From Lepus europaeus (taxonomy: Eukaryota > Chordata > Mammalia > Lagomorpha > Leporidae): 64,000 nt of DNA. The translations under genes and the position numbers were made by a program. The number at the start of each line of letters is the position of its first letter. Position 1 is the first letter of the stretch. Shown piece by piece: positions 1-11,604 of this stretch. The stretch lies in NCBI RefSeq assembly GCF_033115175.1, contig NC_084834.1, positions 117,362,275 to 117,426,274 on the forward strand, written 5' to 3'. The notes below the pieces were generated by a model. That model was not told the origin of the DNA, searched no databases, and was given only the letters and a program-made list of their open reading frames with translations.

Positions 1-1739
1 GTTCTGTAGTAGTTTTTCTAAGGTAGACAATGCCCATGAGGAAAATTATATTCTCACTTTAAAACTTTCTTTCCCTTTGGTCTGAAAGGGAGGTTTTTTC
101 TACTTACTGTATACTTCGCTGATGGCGAAGTGAATCTAGCTATGAGATTATTATTTAAGCTCTTATTTTGGCTATGCTATTACAGAAAAATGTTAGCCAT
201 CTCTTTTATAAGGTCTAAAGATTAAATTGTGCGTCCTACAGATTCCTTTATAATAGAATTAGTTTCCTACCTTGAGGAGAATAGAGAAATGAAAGAACAA
301 GTTGGGCTTAGAATAGAGAAATGAGGGAGCAAGTCCTAGATCGCTTGCTGACAATAGCAATATTACATGAATACTTAGCAAACCATTTCAACCATTAGAT
401 AACAACTTAAGAAAACATTTACCAGAAGGTCCAATGCCTTCTATAAATTTTAATAATCATGTATTTGAAAACACCTCTTAAATATCTAACATGGTATAGT
501 TTGTTTAACCAGTAATCTTAAGCACAACCATATAAAATGTTTTTAGTTTCTTTCTACCAACAAGTATAAAACATATGATACAGAGATTCAGGTCACATGA
601 ATTAAAATGTATCTTTGATTAATTTTAGCAGCTTAAATTTATGGACAATCTTATCTATAAGCCAATTAAAATAAAATTCTTAATAAAATTTTCCCATGTG
701 TACATAAAATATGTACACACATATAACATAACATAATAGACCAATATAGCAATTTTAATAATAGCTTTTAAAATCTTTAACTCTTTTTGTAGATTGCCAA
801 TTGATTTGAATTGCTTTTTGTTTGTAGTAACCTCAGTTAACCATACTTTCTCTCAGTTGGTACTGTTAATACATTATTGTCTTCATCTGTTTACAGAGCC
901 ATCCCAAAGTACTGAATACAATAGAAGTGGCTGGGAAAAGTCCATAGGAACCTATAGGAGGACAGCTAAACCCAGAACCAACAACACTTTAGTTTTATGA
1001 GCAGCAAATCATATATGACTGTGGATTATAAAAGACTTTAAGTTGCCACGTTTAAAATTATAAACTCCTCAACCAACAAGAGGCACTTGCTTACTTCACA
1101 GTATTTTTGAAAGCACCTGTAGGATTTTACAAGTATTTAACCCTTTAGGCCTCTGGGGCTTTCTCATTAAGATAACTAGCATGTCTAGTAACACATGATC
1201 ATTACACTTTTAATTCTCAATTAATAGCATTTTCCATTATAGAAACTTAAAATTTAGTACCACGTCACATCTTGACAGTATTTATAATAGAATCCAAATA
1301 GCCTGATTAGTTGGTGTCTCTATAAGATGAGAGACATAGGTCCTTCCATTTTTTCAGTTGGGCCCAAACTGGAAAAACCAAAGTCCAGGATTTACTGGAA
1401 ATTTTAGACACCAGATTGTTTGAAACTTTGATTTTTTGAATGCCTGTCAAGAATGCAAAGAAGGCTCAAAATCCAAAATATCTGGTTGAAATAAGATTCC
1501 TTAAAATCATGACATAACATAGACCAAATTTGATCATTGTTACAAGGTGATTATTCAAATCTTTGAAAATAAGCACATATTTAAATAACCCATAGCTCTT
1601 AATAAAAATTCAGCTGTTTTTGAGCAATTAGAATTTAACATACATCAAGAGAACATAATAGATTACTTTAACACATTGCTTTAACAAAGAATCAGATTTT
1701 AATTCTATGTCAAAGAGAAATTGAGCTTCCTGTGATCTT
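1..1739. other. AT-rich stretch without recognised gene or repeat
   Basis: I see no gene, SINE or L1 here. The only local structure is a two-copy imperfect direct repeat at 279-301 and 311-333 (period 32, starting GAATAGAGAAATGA). The short frames present lack any family motif and have no convincing splice signals. Confidence 0.5.
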
Positions 1740-2425
1740 CTGCTGTGAGGTTTCCTGAATGGGACCCATCTTAAAAGTTCTTTCCCATCCATGACATTGT
1801 CTGTGTATACAAAAGCTATTGATTTCTCTGTGTTGATTTTGTATCCTACCTCTTTATCAAATTGTTTCATGAGTTCCAATAGTCTCTCAGTGGAGTCTTT
1901 TGGATCCCCTGTATATAGAATCATGTCTTCTGCGAATAGGGATATTTTGAGTTCCTCCTTTCCAGTTTGCATACCTTTGATTTCTTTTTCTTGTCTAATC
2001 ACTCTGGCTAAAACTTCCAGAACTATATTAAATGGTAACAGTGAGATTTGGCATCCTTGTTTGGTTCTAGATCTTAGGGGGAACGCTTCCAGCATTTCCC
2101 CATTCAATGGGATGCTGGCTGGCTGTGCGTTTGTCATAAATTGCTTTAGTTGTGTTGAGGAATTTTCCTTTTATACACATTTTGCTTAAGGTTTTCATCA
2201 TGAAAAGATGTTGTATGTTATCAAATAATTTCTCTGCATCTATTGAGATAACAATATGTTTAAATTCTTCAGTGTGTTAATGTGATCGATCATGTTGATT
2301 GATATGTGAATGTTGAACCATCCCTGCATACAAGAGAAAAATCCTAATTTTATTGGGTGAATGATCTTTTTGATGTGTCATTTGATTCAATTAGCTAATA
2401 TTTTTGAGGATTTTTGGGAAAGAGT
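1740..2425 (-). mobile_element. L1 ORF2 reverse-transcriptase fragment, antisense
   Basis: The minus strand reads as part of L1 ORF2: a stretch like RTKQGCQISLLPFNIVLEVL followed by SLFAEDMILY, the RT region around the YADD active site. Here Tyr-Ala-Asp-Asp has become Phe-Ala-Glu-Asp, so the catalytic motif is broken. The frame is open for about 150 codons but has no start or 5' part. It meets a sense-strand L1 3' part near 2425-2440, which suggests a 5'-inverted insertion or two adjacent insertions. Confidence 0.85.
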
Positions 2426-2434
2426 TGTCTGTGC

Positions 2435-3003
2435 TCTCATGGTCATTGTGGCATAATTCATAATAGCTAAGATATGAATCAACCTAGATGTCCATTAATT
2501 ATTGACTGGGTAAGAAATTATGGTATATATACACTATGGAGTACTACTCAGCTGTAAACAAAATGAAATTCTCTCTTTTGCAACAAAATAATAAAAAAAA
2601 AAAACCTGGGAACCACTACACTTAGTGAAATAAATTAGATATAATGTGTATTTCCTGATCTGAGGTAACTAATAGTATACCTGAAATTCAGTGTATTGGA
2701 ATGAAATAGACATTTTGAGATTTAAGATTGTTTATAACCCTTGTCTCTTCCATTGAGAAACAATGCTTTTTTCTTCATACTAAGTCTTGAACACTTCTAG
2801 TTAGTGTAGGATTAACAATATGATCATTAAGTAAACTGAAAATCGATCTTTGTAAAAATTAAGAGTGGGAATGTGGTAGGGATGAGGAGGAATGTTTGGA
2901 GTGTGGTAGGGAGGAAGGAAGGGTGGGGAGGGAAGTGTCATTATGTTCCTAAATCTCCATATATGAGATACATGAAACTTGTATAGCTTAAATAAAATTT
3001 TAA
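2435..3003 (+). mobile_element. L1 3' end (ORF2 C-terminus and 3' UTR)
   Basis: The start matches the ORF2 C-terminal coding region (2440-2570, corresponding to FTIAKTWNQPKCP...EYY in intact L1) with many stops. It continues into a 3' UTR with a purine-rich stretch at 2870-2935 and ends at an AATAAA-like sequence near 2990. It is old and non-functional. Confidence 0.85.
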
Positions 3004-3221
3004 AAAATTCCTACTGTTTACAATAAAATAATATATTGATTCCCCCAAAATTGTATTAAATTAAGATTAAAATATGTATGGCAGGTAGAAGCTGGAATAA
3101 TGTAAAATATAAACTCAATTTATTCACCAACAATTTGTCATTGATGGAATATTATTGATTCAATTTTTCCAATTATGTTTAGCAGCAAGTTCCCAATTGC
3201 TTCAATGCATTTATTTTCTTT

Positions 3222-3502
3222 TTAAAAAAGATTTATTTATTTATTTGAAGGCAGAGTTTATGGAGGGGGCAGAGAGAGAGAGAGAGAGATCATCCATTTA
3301 CCGATTCACACCCCAAATGGTAACAATGGCTGGAGTTAGGCTGGTCTGAAGCCAGAAGCCCAGAGCTTCTTCCAGATCTCTCATGTGACTGGCAGGAGCC
3401 TAAGCACTTGGGCCATCATACACTGCTTTCTCAGGCACATTAGCAAGGAGTTGGATCAGATGTGGAGCAGCCAGTGATTGAAGAGGAAATGCCCATAGGG
3501 GA
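3222..3502 (-). mobile_element. CSINE (C repeat), old copy, head truncated
   Basis: The element begins with the reversed tail AAGATTTATTTATTTATTTG, then GA repeats and the diverged C-repeat body (GCCAGAAGCCCAGAGCTTCTTCC). The tRNA-like head is missing; the sequence passes directly into an L1 part near 3503. Confidence 0.85.
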
Positions 3503-4830
3503 TCGAGTTTGTGAAAACTGAATCTTTGTATGGAGAAGTAAGAAATAAAACCTCTACCTTACAACTTAAAAATGTTTTACAAAGGATCAGAGATGGAAAT
3601 TCAGGTCCTGAGACCAACAAATTACTAGATGGAAACATAAGGGAAACAAGACATTGGAATAGTAAGACCCCAGAAGCACAGGCAATAAAAACAAAAATAG
3701 AGAAATGGGATTATATTAAGCTAAAAGTTTCTGCTTAGCAAAAGAAACACTCAACAAAGTAAAGAAACAACCAATGAAAGGAGAGAAAATATTTGCAAAC
3801 TACACATCTGATAAAAATTGAATATCAAGAATATATAAGAAGCTCAAGAAACTCAACAATAAAACAAGCAATCCAGTTAAGAAATGGGCTAAAGATATGA
3901 ACAAGCATTTTTTCAAAAGATGAAGTACAAATGGCCAATGGATACATGAAATATGCTCAGGATCACTAGCCATCAGGGAAATGGAAATAAAAATCACAAT
4001 GAGGTTTCACCTCATCACAAATAGAATGGTTATCATCCAAAAATCAAAAACTAACAAATGCTGTTTAGGATTTGGGGAAAAGGGTGCCATGATACAATGT
4101 TGATGGGAATGTAAACTAGTACAACCTTTACGGAAGACAGTCTGGAGATTACTCAGAAATATGAAAATAGATGTACCACAAGATCCAGCATTCCCAATCC
4201 TGAAAATTGAACAAAAGGAAATGAAATATGTATATGAATGAATTATCTGTACCTCTGTATTTATAGCAGCTCAACTCACACAAGCTAATATAAGGACAAC
4301 CCAGATGTCCATCAACTGATGACTAGATATATAAATTGTGGTATGTATACATGATAGAATACTACTTAGTCATAAAAAAATACTGCATTTCTGTTATTCA
4401 CAATAGAATTGATGCAATTGAAGACCATTATGAATAGTTGAAATAAGCGAGTCCCCAAAAGTCAAATATTATATGTTTCCCATGATGTCTGGTAACTAAT
4501 ATACAGAGTACAAAAAACATCATGTATATGAGTGAAATTGACCTTTTTAGATTGATTATTGTTTATAGCCCTTGTCTATACTCTTGAGGAACAATGGTTT
4601 TTCTACTTACCATGTGTTAATTTTTTTTTTATTTAGTGGAGAGTTAATCTTGCAGTTATAAAGTAAATTGAAAGTTTATAGTGGTAAAAATTTTAAAAAA
4701 ATAAGAAAATAAGGAAGAGGGACATTGGGAGGGAGGGAGAGTGGATGGGAAATATTATTATGCTCTTAAAACTGTATATATGAAATACAGGAAATGTGTT
4801 CATTTTATATAAATAAAAAAGGTTAAACAA
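3503..4830 (+). mobile_element. L1 ORF2 C-terminus plus 3' UTR, old copy
   Basis: Translation near 3660-3735 gives KTPEAQAIKTKIEKWDYIKL, the conserved L1 ORF2 C-terminal segment, and 3960-4020 gives the region preceding the Cys-rich motif. Stops and frameshifts follow. The 3' UTR has the G-rich purine tract at 4708-4752 and the element ends in ATAAATAAAAAAGG near 4820. Confidence 0.9.
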
Positions 4831-5112
4831 ATCACAGAGAAATCGAAAGCTCCATATGTTATTGAAAAAACTGGTAGGCGAGTCATTGGCTCAAATCACA
4901 CATTTAATTTGTGGAAAGATTAAAACTGCATTAAGTTCTCAAAGTACCCACAAAGTACTTATTTCACAATTATTTCTATATTGTAATCTCCATATAAAGA
5001 ACCTTTATTATATAGAAGAAAATCTATATGATTTGGCTTTCTTGATATTAAAGATGGAAACTACAAGAAATATATTGTCCTCATATTATTTTACTTTCCG
5101 TTCTAATTTTTA

Positions 5113-5436
5113 AGAATATATTTGTTTATTTATTGATTTGAAAGGTAGAGTTACGGAGTGAGAGGGAGAGACAGAAATCTTCCATCTGCTGGTGCACTTC
5201 CCAGAGCGCCACAATGGCCACGACTGCACCAGGCGGAAGCCAAGAGTGAGGAGATTCATTCAGATCTCCCACAGGGATGCAAGAGCCCAAACACCTGGGC
5301 CACTTTCTGCTGCTTTTCCCAGGCTACTTGCAGGGATCTGGATTGGAGGTAGAGCAGCTGAACCATTAACTGTTTCCTATATGGGAAGCCGGCATTGCAG
5401 ACATTGCCTTAACCCACTACAGCACAACACCTGCCC
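5113..5436 (-). mobile_element. CSINE, old copy
   Basis: Reversed C repeat: TTTATTTATTGATTTGAAAG tail side at the left, the GTTACGGAGTGAGAGGGAG section, and a tRNA-like head at the right (CCCACTACAGCACAACACC). The frames inside it are SINE translations. Confidence 0.85.
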
Positions 5437-6070
5437 CTCTTGTCTAATGTTTAGTTATTTTGCTACTTAACTCTTTTATAGTATAGCAAAGCATTCACTG
5501 AGTATCTTTTTGGTGAAATTCCTAACTAACTGTAAAAATAAAAAAGGAATATGGAGAGTAGGTAAAGGAGAGGCATATAAATTTATACACAATACTGTGA
5601 AAAGCAAACAACTGATGAGAATAGTCAGAGTATTTAGGGAATATACCAAAACATAATAGCAAGAAGTTTGAGACAATGGAGCCTGAAAGAAAATTCAGAG
5701 AGATTGAGTTGCAGGAATAGTTTACATTTAATAAAGAGCCAACATACTGAAGGCTACCAAGAGAAAAGAGATTATTGCATAAAAACATTACCTCAAAATA
5801 TGTTTTCTTTTATTTTTCATATTAACTATCTTATTACAACTTAATGAGCCAATATATTGTATGCTCAATAAAGGCTCTTTAGATTTTGTTTTTCAATTAA
5901 AGTATTATTGACTATTGATAATTATCTATGGAAATGTTCAATTTTTCAAATGTATAAATCACAAAATACAATTCCAATAAAATGTATATTACTCAGAAAT
6001 TGATTATAACAGAATCTGTGGTATTTTTATTTTTCCTATAATTAATACAAAAGTATCTTTCTTGAATGTA
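5437..6070. other. AT-rich single-copy stretch
   Basis: I see no coding signature, transposon end or long simple repeat. It is mostly A/T runs and short frames. Confidence 0.45.
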
Positions 6071-6081
6071 TATAGCAACAT

Positions 6082-6418
6082 TCTTTTTTTTTAAGATTTA
6101 TTTATATTTTTGAAAGTCAAAGTTACACAGAGAGAGAAGGAGAGGCAGAGAGAGAGAGAGGTCTTCCATCTGCTGGCTCACTTTCCAATTGACTGCAATG
6201 GTCAGAGCTGCGCTGATCCAAAGCCAGGAGCCAGGAGCTTCTTCCTGGTCTCCCACATAGATCAGGAGTCCAAGGACTTAGGCCATCTTGTACTGCTGTT
6301 CCAGGACATAGCAGAAAGTTGGATCAGAAGTGGAGCAGCCAGGACTAGAACCAGTGCCCATATGGGATGCTGGCACTGCAGGTGGTGGCTTTACCCACTA
6401 TGTCATAACGCTTGCACC
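6082..6418 (-). mobile_element. CSINE with exact 11-bp target duplication
   Basis: A full-length reversed C repeat runs from the T-rich tail at 6082 to the head near 6418. Direct repeats TATAGCAACAT at 6071-6081 and 6419-6429 are identical, which fixes both ends and shows insertion by target-primed reverse transcription. Confidence 0.93.
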
Positions 6419-6429
6419 TATAGCAACAT

Positions 6430-7449
6430 CCTAATTTTACTTTATAGGAAATAATATAACCAATGAAATATTATATCAGTTCATATTTTTTAAACATAAG
6501 CTTTTAATCATTTTAACATTATTCCCATTCTTGAAGGTCCCAGGTAGAAATTTGGATTCTCCCACTTCTAAGTCCCAGAGATCACTAAGGTGTGTGCTAT
6601 GCTGTCCTAGGGGGGAAGGTCATTCCGAGAGCCAGAAATGATACTGCAGTTGTCCACACATTTGCACATTTCCTGGGTTTAAGACTCAGAGTAGTTTTTG
6701 AACTCTCTCTGCGATGTACCCATGTAATTGGACCTAAAGGAGTTTAGATTAGTGTGGATTGGAGAATGGTAGAAATTTTGAAGACCTTTGGGGAAAATAA
6801 AGAGTGTCTACTAAATGAGGTATTAGACATGGTCCAAGACAAAATGTACCCATCATGAATTCTATTTCCTCTACGCTGCTTCCCTCCCACATAGAAAAGT
6901 CACCTTACCACTGATCTCTCAGGCACCATTACTCTGGTGTTTTTCCAAAGGCATAACTGTCTTCTCATTTCAGAATTTCTATTCCTTACTACTATGGAAA
7001 ACCTGATTTTTGGTCCTATTTCCTCCAGGCCACCTCCTGATTACTAAGTTGGTGGTCCATTAATTTGACAAATGAAGACGTCACAATACTAACTCAAATT
7101 CATTTCGGCTTTTGGGCATCTAAACCAAGTTTATTACAAATCCTATGGGGATTATAAAGAAGAGGTGTGAATCTAATTTTCCAATGGCTACACTAACTGG
7201 ATTGGTAGCCATTCCTTTCTTCTCTCTCATATTAGATGGAGGGAGAGCCTGGAGGGAATGGTTCTCATTAATGTGTTTTTAAAAAGGGCAAAGTACCCCA
7301 CTGTTACTTCTCTTAGAGTTAACCTAAGTAGAACAATGCAGTGTAGTTGTTTATGGCTCAGATGCAAAAGTCAGACTGGGCAAGGGCCTTGATCATAACT
7401 GATCTTTGTTAAGTGTGGCTATTGTTACTTTCTGTAACTTAATACTGTT
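6430..7449. other. Unassigned stretch, no gene recognised
   Basis: This 1-kb interval is less AT-rich than its flanks and lacks SINE or L1 hallmarks. It might hold a very old LTR or DNA-transposon relic, but I could not match one. Two acceptor-like sites (near 6973 and 7030) have no matching donor with an open frame. Confidence 0.35.
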
Positions 7450-7752
7450 TTTTAAAAATATTTTCATTTATTTATTAGAGAGAATGACCAATAGACAGAA
7501 CTCCCATCTACTTGTTCTCTTCCCAAATGACTACAAAAGCTGGGGATGGGACAGGCCAACAGTGATGGCTGCAAAATTGATGCTAGTTTCTCATTTGGCT
7601 ACCAGGAACCCAATTATTTGAGCCTCTACTGCTGCCACCCAGAGTCTGTATTATTAGGAACTTGAATTGGTAGCAGAGTCTTAACTTGAACGCAGACATT
7701 CCCACTTGGCATGTTGGTGACCCAAACAGCGGCTTAACCTCTAGGTCAAATG
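7450..7752 (-). mobile_element. CSINE, highly diverged
   Basis: TTTATTTATTAGAGAGAATG at the tail side, followed by a degraded C-repeat body (CTCCCATCTACTTGTTCTC...) and a head remnant near 7730-7752. It was later joined on its right by a younger CSINE. Confidence 0.7.
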
Positions 7753-7774
7753 CCCTCCATAAGCCTGTTCCTTT

Positions 7775-8130
7775 TTCTTTTTTTTTTTTTTTTTTTTTTT
7801 TTTTGACAGGCAGAGTGGACAGTGAGAGAGAGACAGAGAGAAAGGTCTTCCTTTTCCATTGGTTCACCATCCAATGGCTGCTGCAGCCGGCGCACTGCAG
7901 TTGGTGTACCACGCTGATCTGAAGGCAGGAGCCAGGTGCTTCTCCTGGTCTCTCATGCAGGTGCAGAGCCCAAGGACTTGGGCCATCCTCCACTGCACTC
8001 CCGGGCCACAGCAGAGAGCTGGACTGGAAGAAGAGCATCCAGGACAGAATCCGGCACCCCAACCAGGACTAGAACCCGGTGTGCCTGCGCCGCAGGCAGA
8101 GGATTAGCCTAGTGAGCAGCTGCGCTGGCC
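7775..8130 (-). mobile_element. CSINE, younger subfamily
   Basis: Reversed young-type C repeat: a long T run at 7779-7804, then GACAGGCAGAGTGGACAGTG, a body rich in CpG remnants, and the head at 8095-8130 (GGATTAGCCTAGTGAGC...GCTGGCC). Imperfect flanking repeats CATAAGCCTGTTC and CATAACCCTGTTC support the ends. Confidence 0.93.
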
Positions 8131-8147
8131 CCATAACCCTGTTCTTT

Positions 8148-9458
8148 AATCCCTAGTAATGATCACATACATGAGAATCTTTAAAATAAAAAGACAATTA
8201 AAACAATTGTGTTAAATTCACATTGATAAATGGCTATTTACAGATTTAAGTCGAGTGGTTGATATGTATCTGTGTTTAAGTATTAGCAATTGAAAGCATC
8301 CTTCTACTGAGGATTCTAGCATGAAATAATCCATGAACTTGGCATATGTCTGTAAATTCCAATGTATTATCTCCTTCTAATAGACACAAATGTGCCTAAT
8401 GAAGGCAATTTAATTAAAGTAAATCATTAGCATTTCCATGGCAAATGTAATAATTATCTCTGAAATAATTTGTTAATTCATATGGCTTACCTTAGGCATT
8501 ATCTAGAAGTGTCTATAGATATTAATGTGAAGCCTTTTAAAAGAAATTATATGCTGTGAAATCACTCAGAACAGTCCATCACAGTTATCTAGAACTATTT
8601 CTGCAAAATCTGTGTGAGGATTTATCAGTGCCGTGGTCTGCTTTCATGAAGATATGGAAGTACCTAAGAAGAATTTTGCCATAAGGCAATGAGTGCCAGG
8701 TGTGCTTTCCTCTTTTCCTTTATATTTATCTATTTTGAAAGCCAGAGTAGTCATAAAAACATTTAGCTCTGCTACCAAAACTGTGAAAACTCAAAAGGGA
8801 GTTTATATTTTGAACCAACATTTTATTCAATTATATGTTTATCTTCTAATTACTTTTTAGTATCTTAAACATATGGTAGTTCAATACTACAAGAAGGAAT
8901 CTATTATTCAAATATCTCATAAAACTGACAAGAAATAAACTGTTTAATAACAGTTATTAAAGAGCAACTGAAAGTTCATTTAATTCACACTATTAAATAT
9001 AGACTAAGTAATTTATATGAAAAGCATTCTAATTGCTAATTGACAGATGAAGTGTCTTGATTTAAAACCTAAAAAAGCTCACTTTTGCATTTGTTTGACA
9101 TTTGTTGCAGATACTGGTCACTGCTGAATTTTAAAACTGCAGATGGGTTAAGTACTACTAGCCAGTAAACATGTATCTTCTCTACAAAGGAGCTGTGTCT
9201 TTTTGCTGAAATATAATAACTGGGTTACATCTCTGGATGCTTAATCTTAGAAGAAGCACATTAGCCTATGTTAGAAGACTGGGCTGATCATCCACAGTTT
9301 TCTTCATTATTTATTAGGTCCAGATAGCATATCCTGCTTCTCTAGCAAAAGGAATTAGAGTATTCACAGTATTTTCATGATGCCAAATGATGCACTACTT
9401 TTTAACAAATACATTAACTTTCAGTTCCTGGGTATTCCAGAAAAAGTAAAATTTACAT
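8148..9458. other. AT-rich single-copy stretch
   Basis: I see no transposon or exon. At about 8395-8540 there are many homeodomain-type TAAT/ATTA motifs in otherwise non-repetitive DNA; see findings. A strong minus-strand donor-like site at 8481-8489 follows sequence with stops in all frames, so I do not call an exon. Confidence 0.45.
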
Positions 9459-9464
9459 TTTATA

Positions 9465-9724
9465 ATTTTTTTCATCCACTGGTTCATTTCCCAGATGGCC
9501 GCAATGGATGGAGATACACCAATCTGAAGCCAGGAGCCAGGTGCTTCTTCCAGATCTCCCATGTGAGCTCAGGGGCCCAAGGACTTGCACCATATTCCTC
9601 TGCTTTCCCAGATCATAGCAGAAAGCTGGATCAGAAGTAGAGTGGCTGGATCTTGAAATGGTGCCCATATGGGATGCCAGCACTGCACATGGTGGCTTTA
9701 CCTACTATACCACAGTGCCAGCCC
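9465..9724 (-). mobile_element. CSINE, old copy lacking the tail part
   Basis: The body and head of a reversed C repeat are present (CATCCACTGGTTCATTTCCC onward to CCACAGTGCCAGCC). The GA-rich 3' section and most of the tail are absent at the left. Confidence 0.85.
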
Positions 9725-10635
9725 TGACAATATTTTAAAATTATCTATTTTAATGGAAATGTTAGTCTAAAATCTTATTTCTGTAAGACTAAATCTCTGG
9801 GGCAAGTAATAATAAATCATCACATTTTTAGAAAAATAGTAGAAACCTATTAGTGTCTATCTAAGAGATGTGATCTCTTAGATATGATATCTGATCAACA
9901 GAGAGGTTCTTGACAAAGTCCAAACCAGGATAACAGATACTGACAAAGAAATCACAACAAGTAACTGCTGGAATAAAGGCAAGAAGCTGGAGAGAAATCT
10001 CTGATATAAAAAGGATGCTGGGTCTGTCTATTCAGGTTAGTGGTTAATACACTAAATATTGAAAATAATGAACAACATGTATGATCAAATGGGTAAGTTC
10101 AGCAGAAAGATGAAAAATACAAAACCATGCTGAGGGTCATAAGACTTTGAGAGAATGCTTGTTTAATCAAATCTCACCATAAAACCAAGGCAATAATGAA
10201 GAACTCTAATGAAGGTGGTGTAGGTCAATTACAGCATAGACTGACTAACGACTCCACACTAAGGTGTTAGCAAAAAAGAAAGACATCCATTTCTAGGCAT
10301 AAAAACTACTGACTTCAGTTTCTGCTACAGTTTGTACATAGACTGGCTGTTTTTTAATAAATAAACAAGCAAAGGCATAGAATGTTTCAAAAAGTCCCAT
10401 TAAGAGCCAAAGATACCAACAGAAGTACATGAAGATAGGGATAATTGTGAATATATTAAATCTTGTAACTATAGTATTGGATCATAGGAATATTCATATG
10501 CAAAAAAGTGATCATAGATCCATAGTTCATTTCCTATACAAAAATAAATCCAAATGATACATAGCTCCAAATGTAAAACATATATATCTAAAATATTTTA
10601 ACATAGGAATAAATAACTATGATTTGGGCTTAGTT
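9725..10635. other. Single-copy stretch with a perfect hairpin
   Basis: No coding sequence or known transposon is visible. A perfect inverted repeat with 12-bp arms and a 3-nt loop lies at 9858-9884; see findings. Confidence 0.45.
9858..9884. repeat. Perfect 12-bp inverted repeat, 3-nt loop
   Basis: Arms TATCTAAGAGAT (9858-9869) and ATCTCTTAGATA (9873-9884) are exact reverse complements around GTG. It could be a cruciform-forming palindrome, the core of a small DNA-transposon relic, or chance. Confidence 0.9.
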
Positions 10636-10648
10636 TATAATAGAGTTC

Positions 10649-10977
10649 CTTTCTTTAAAAGATTTTATTTATTTACTTGAGAGGTAGAGTTACAGACAGT
10701 GAGAGGGAGAGGCAGAGAGAGAGGTCTTCCTTTCGCTGGTTCACTCCCCAGATGGCCTCAATGGTCGGAACTGCGCTGATCCGAAGCCAGGAGCCAGGAG
10801 CTTCTTCCAGGTCTCCCACATAAATGCAGGGGTCCAAGCACTTGGACCATCCTCTACTGCTTTCCCAGTCCATAGCAGAGAGCTAGATTGGAAGAGGGAC
10901 AGTGGGACTAGAACCGAGCCCATATGCGATGCCAGCGCTGCAGGCAGAGGATTAACCTACTACACCACGGTGCCGGC
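10649..10977 (-). mobile_element. CSINE with exact 13-bp target duplication
   Basis: Complete reversed C repeat, from the T/A-rich tail to the head CTACACCACGGTGCCGGC. Identical direct repeats TATAATAGAGTTC at 10636-10648 and 10978-10990 delimit it. The body is still fairly close to other copies, so it is of intermediate age. Confidence 0.95.
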
Positions 10978-11125
10978 TATAATAGAGTTCTTATAAACTG
11001 TAACAATTAATAATAATAAAGCAAAAAATGCTAACATTCAGAATTCATCAAATTTCATCACATTTATCAGTTTGTCAATATATAAACATCAAAATGAGAG
11101 ACTCTACTCACTACAAAACTTTCTT

Positions 11126-11146
11126 TCTTTTTTTTTTTTTTGACAG
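11126..11146 (-). mobile_element. Tail-only CSINE insertion (21 nt)
   Basis: A T run followed by GACAG is what remains if only the last five bases of a young CSINE (CTGTC) and its poly(A) tail were inserted. Direct repeats AACTTTCTT at 11117-11125 and 11147-11155 flank it, as expected for a target-site duplication. Confidence 0.6.
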
Positions 11147-11264
11147 AACTTTCTTAAGAGGACGGAAAGACAATAATCTGGTAACAAACAAAAAAAAACA
11201 TTGTCAATATGCATATTTCATAAGAATTTGCTTCTAGATTATTTTAAAACACCAAAAAAATAAT

Positions 11265-11514
11265 AATGGGATGGACAGTTGTCATTGTAGCTGAGAGACA
11301 CTTGGGATAACAGCATCCCGTGTTGTAGTGCTTGGGTTTGATTCCTGATTCCAGCTTCTCTTTAGTACAACCCTGGGAGGCTGCAGGGAGTTTATTAAGA
11401 ATTTGAGTCCCTGTCACCCATGTGGGAAACCAGGATTGAGTTACAAGCTTTTTATTCCACCAACCTAGCCCTGCTTATTAGAAACATATTAAGAGTAAGC
11501 CAATAGATGGGAGA

Positions 11515-11564
<50 letters not shown>

Positions 11565-11600
11565 TTGTGTATGTCTTTCAAATAAATTAAATATATAAAA
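11265..11600 (+). mobile_element. CSINE, old copy with expanded CT/GT tract
   Basis: Sense-strand diverged C repeat: head near 11270 (GTTGTCATTGTAGCTGAGAG), B-box-like TGGGTTTGATTCCTG at 11333, body through AGCCAATAGATGGGAG, and a tail ending in CAAATAAATTAAATATAT. Its CT-rich section has grown into a microsatellite. Confidence 0.75.
11518..11572. repeat. (CT)n(GT)n microsatellite
   Basis: An uninterrupted CT run is followed by GTGTGTGTGTGTTTGTGT. It lies in the CT-rich 3' part of a CSINE and so most likely arose from it by slippage. It may vary in length between individuals. Confidence 0.95.
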
Positions 11601-11604
11601 ACTT

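Noticed and set aside
7779..7804. Transcription terminator (T run)
   Set aside because: It is the reversed poly(A) tail of a CSINE, as are the other T runs next to GACAGGCAGAG.
8481..8489. Strong minus-strand donor-like CTAAG|GTAAGCC
   Set aside because: The preceding sequence has stops in all three frames, so no coding exon fits.
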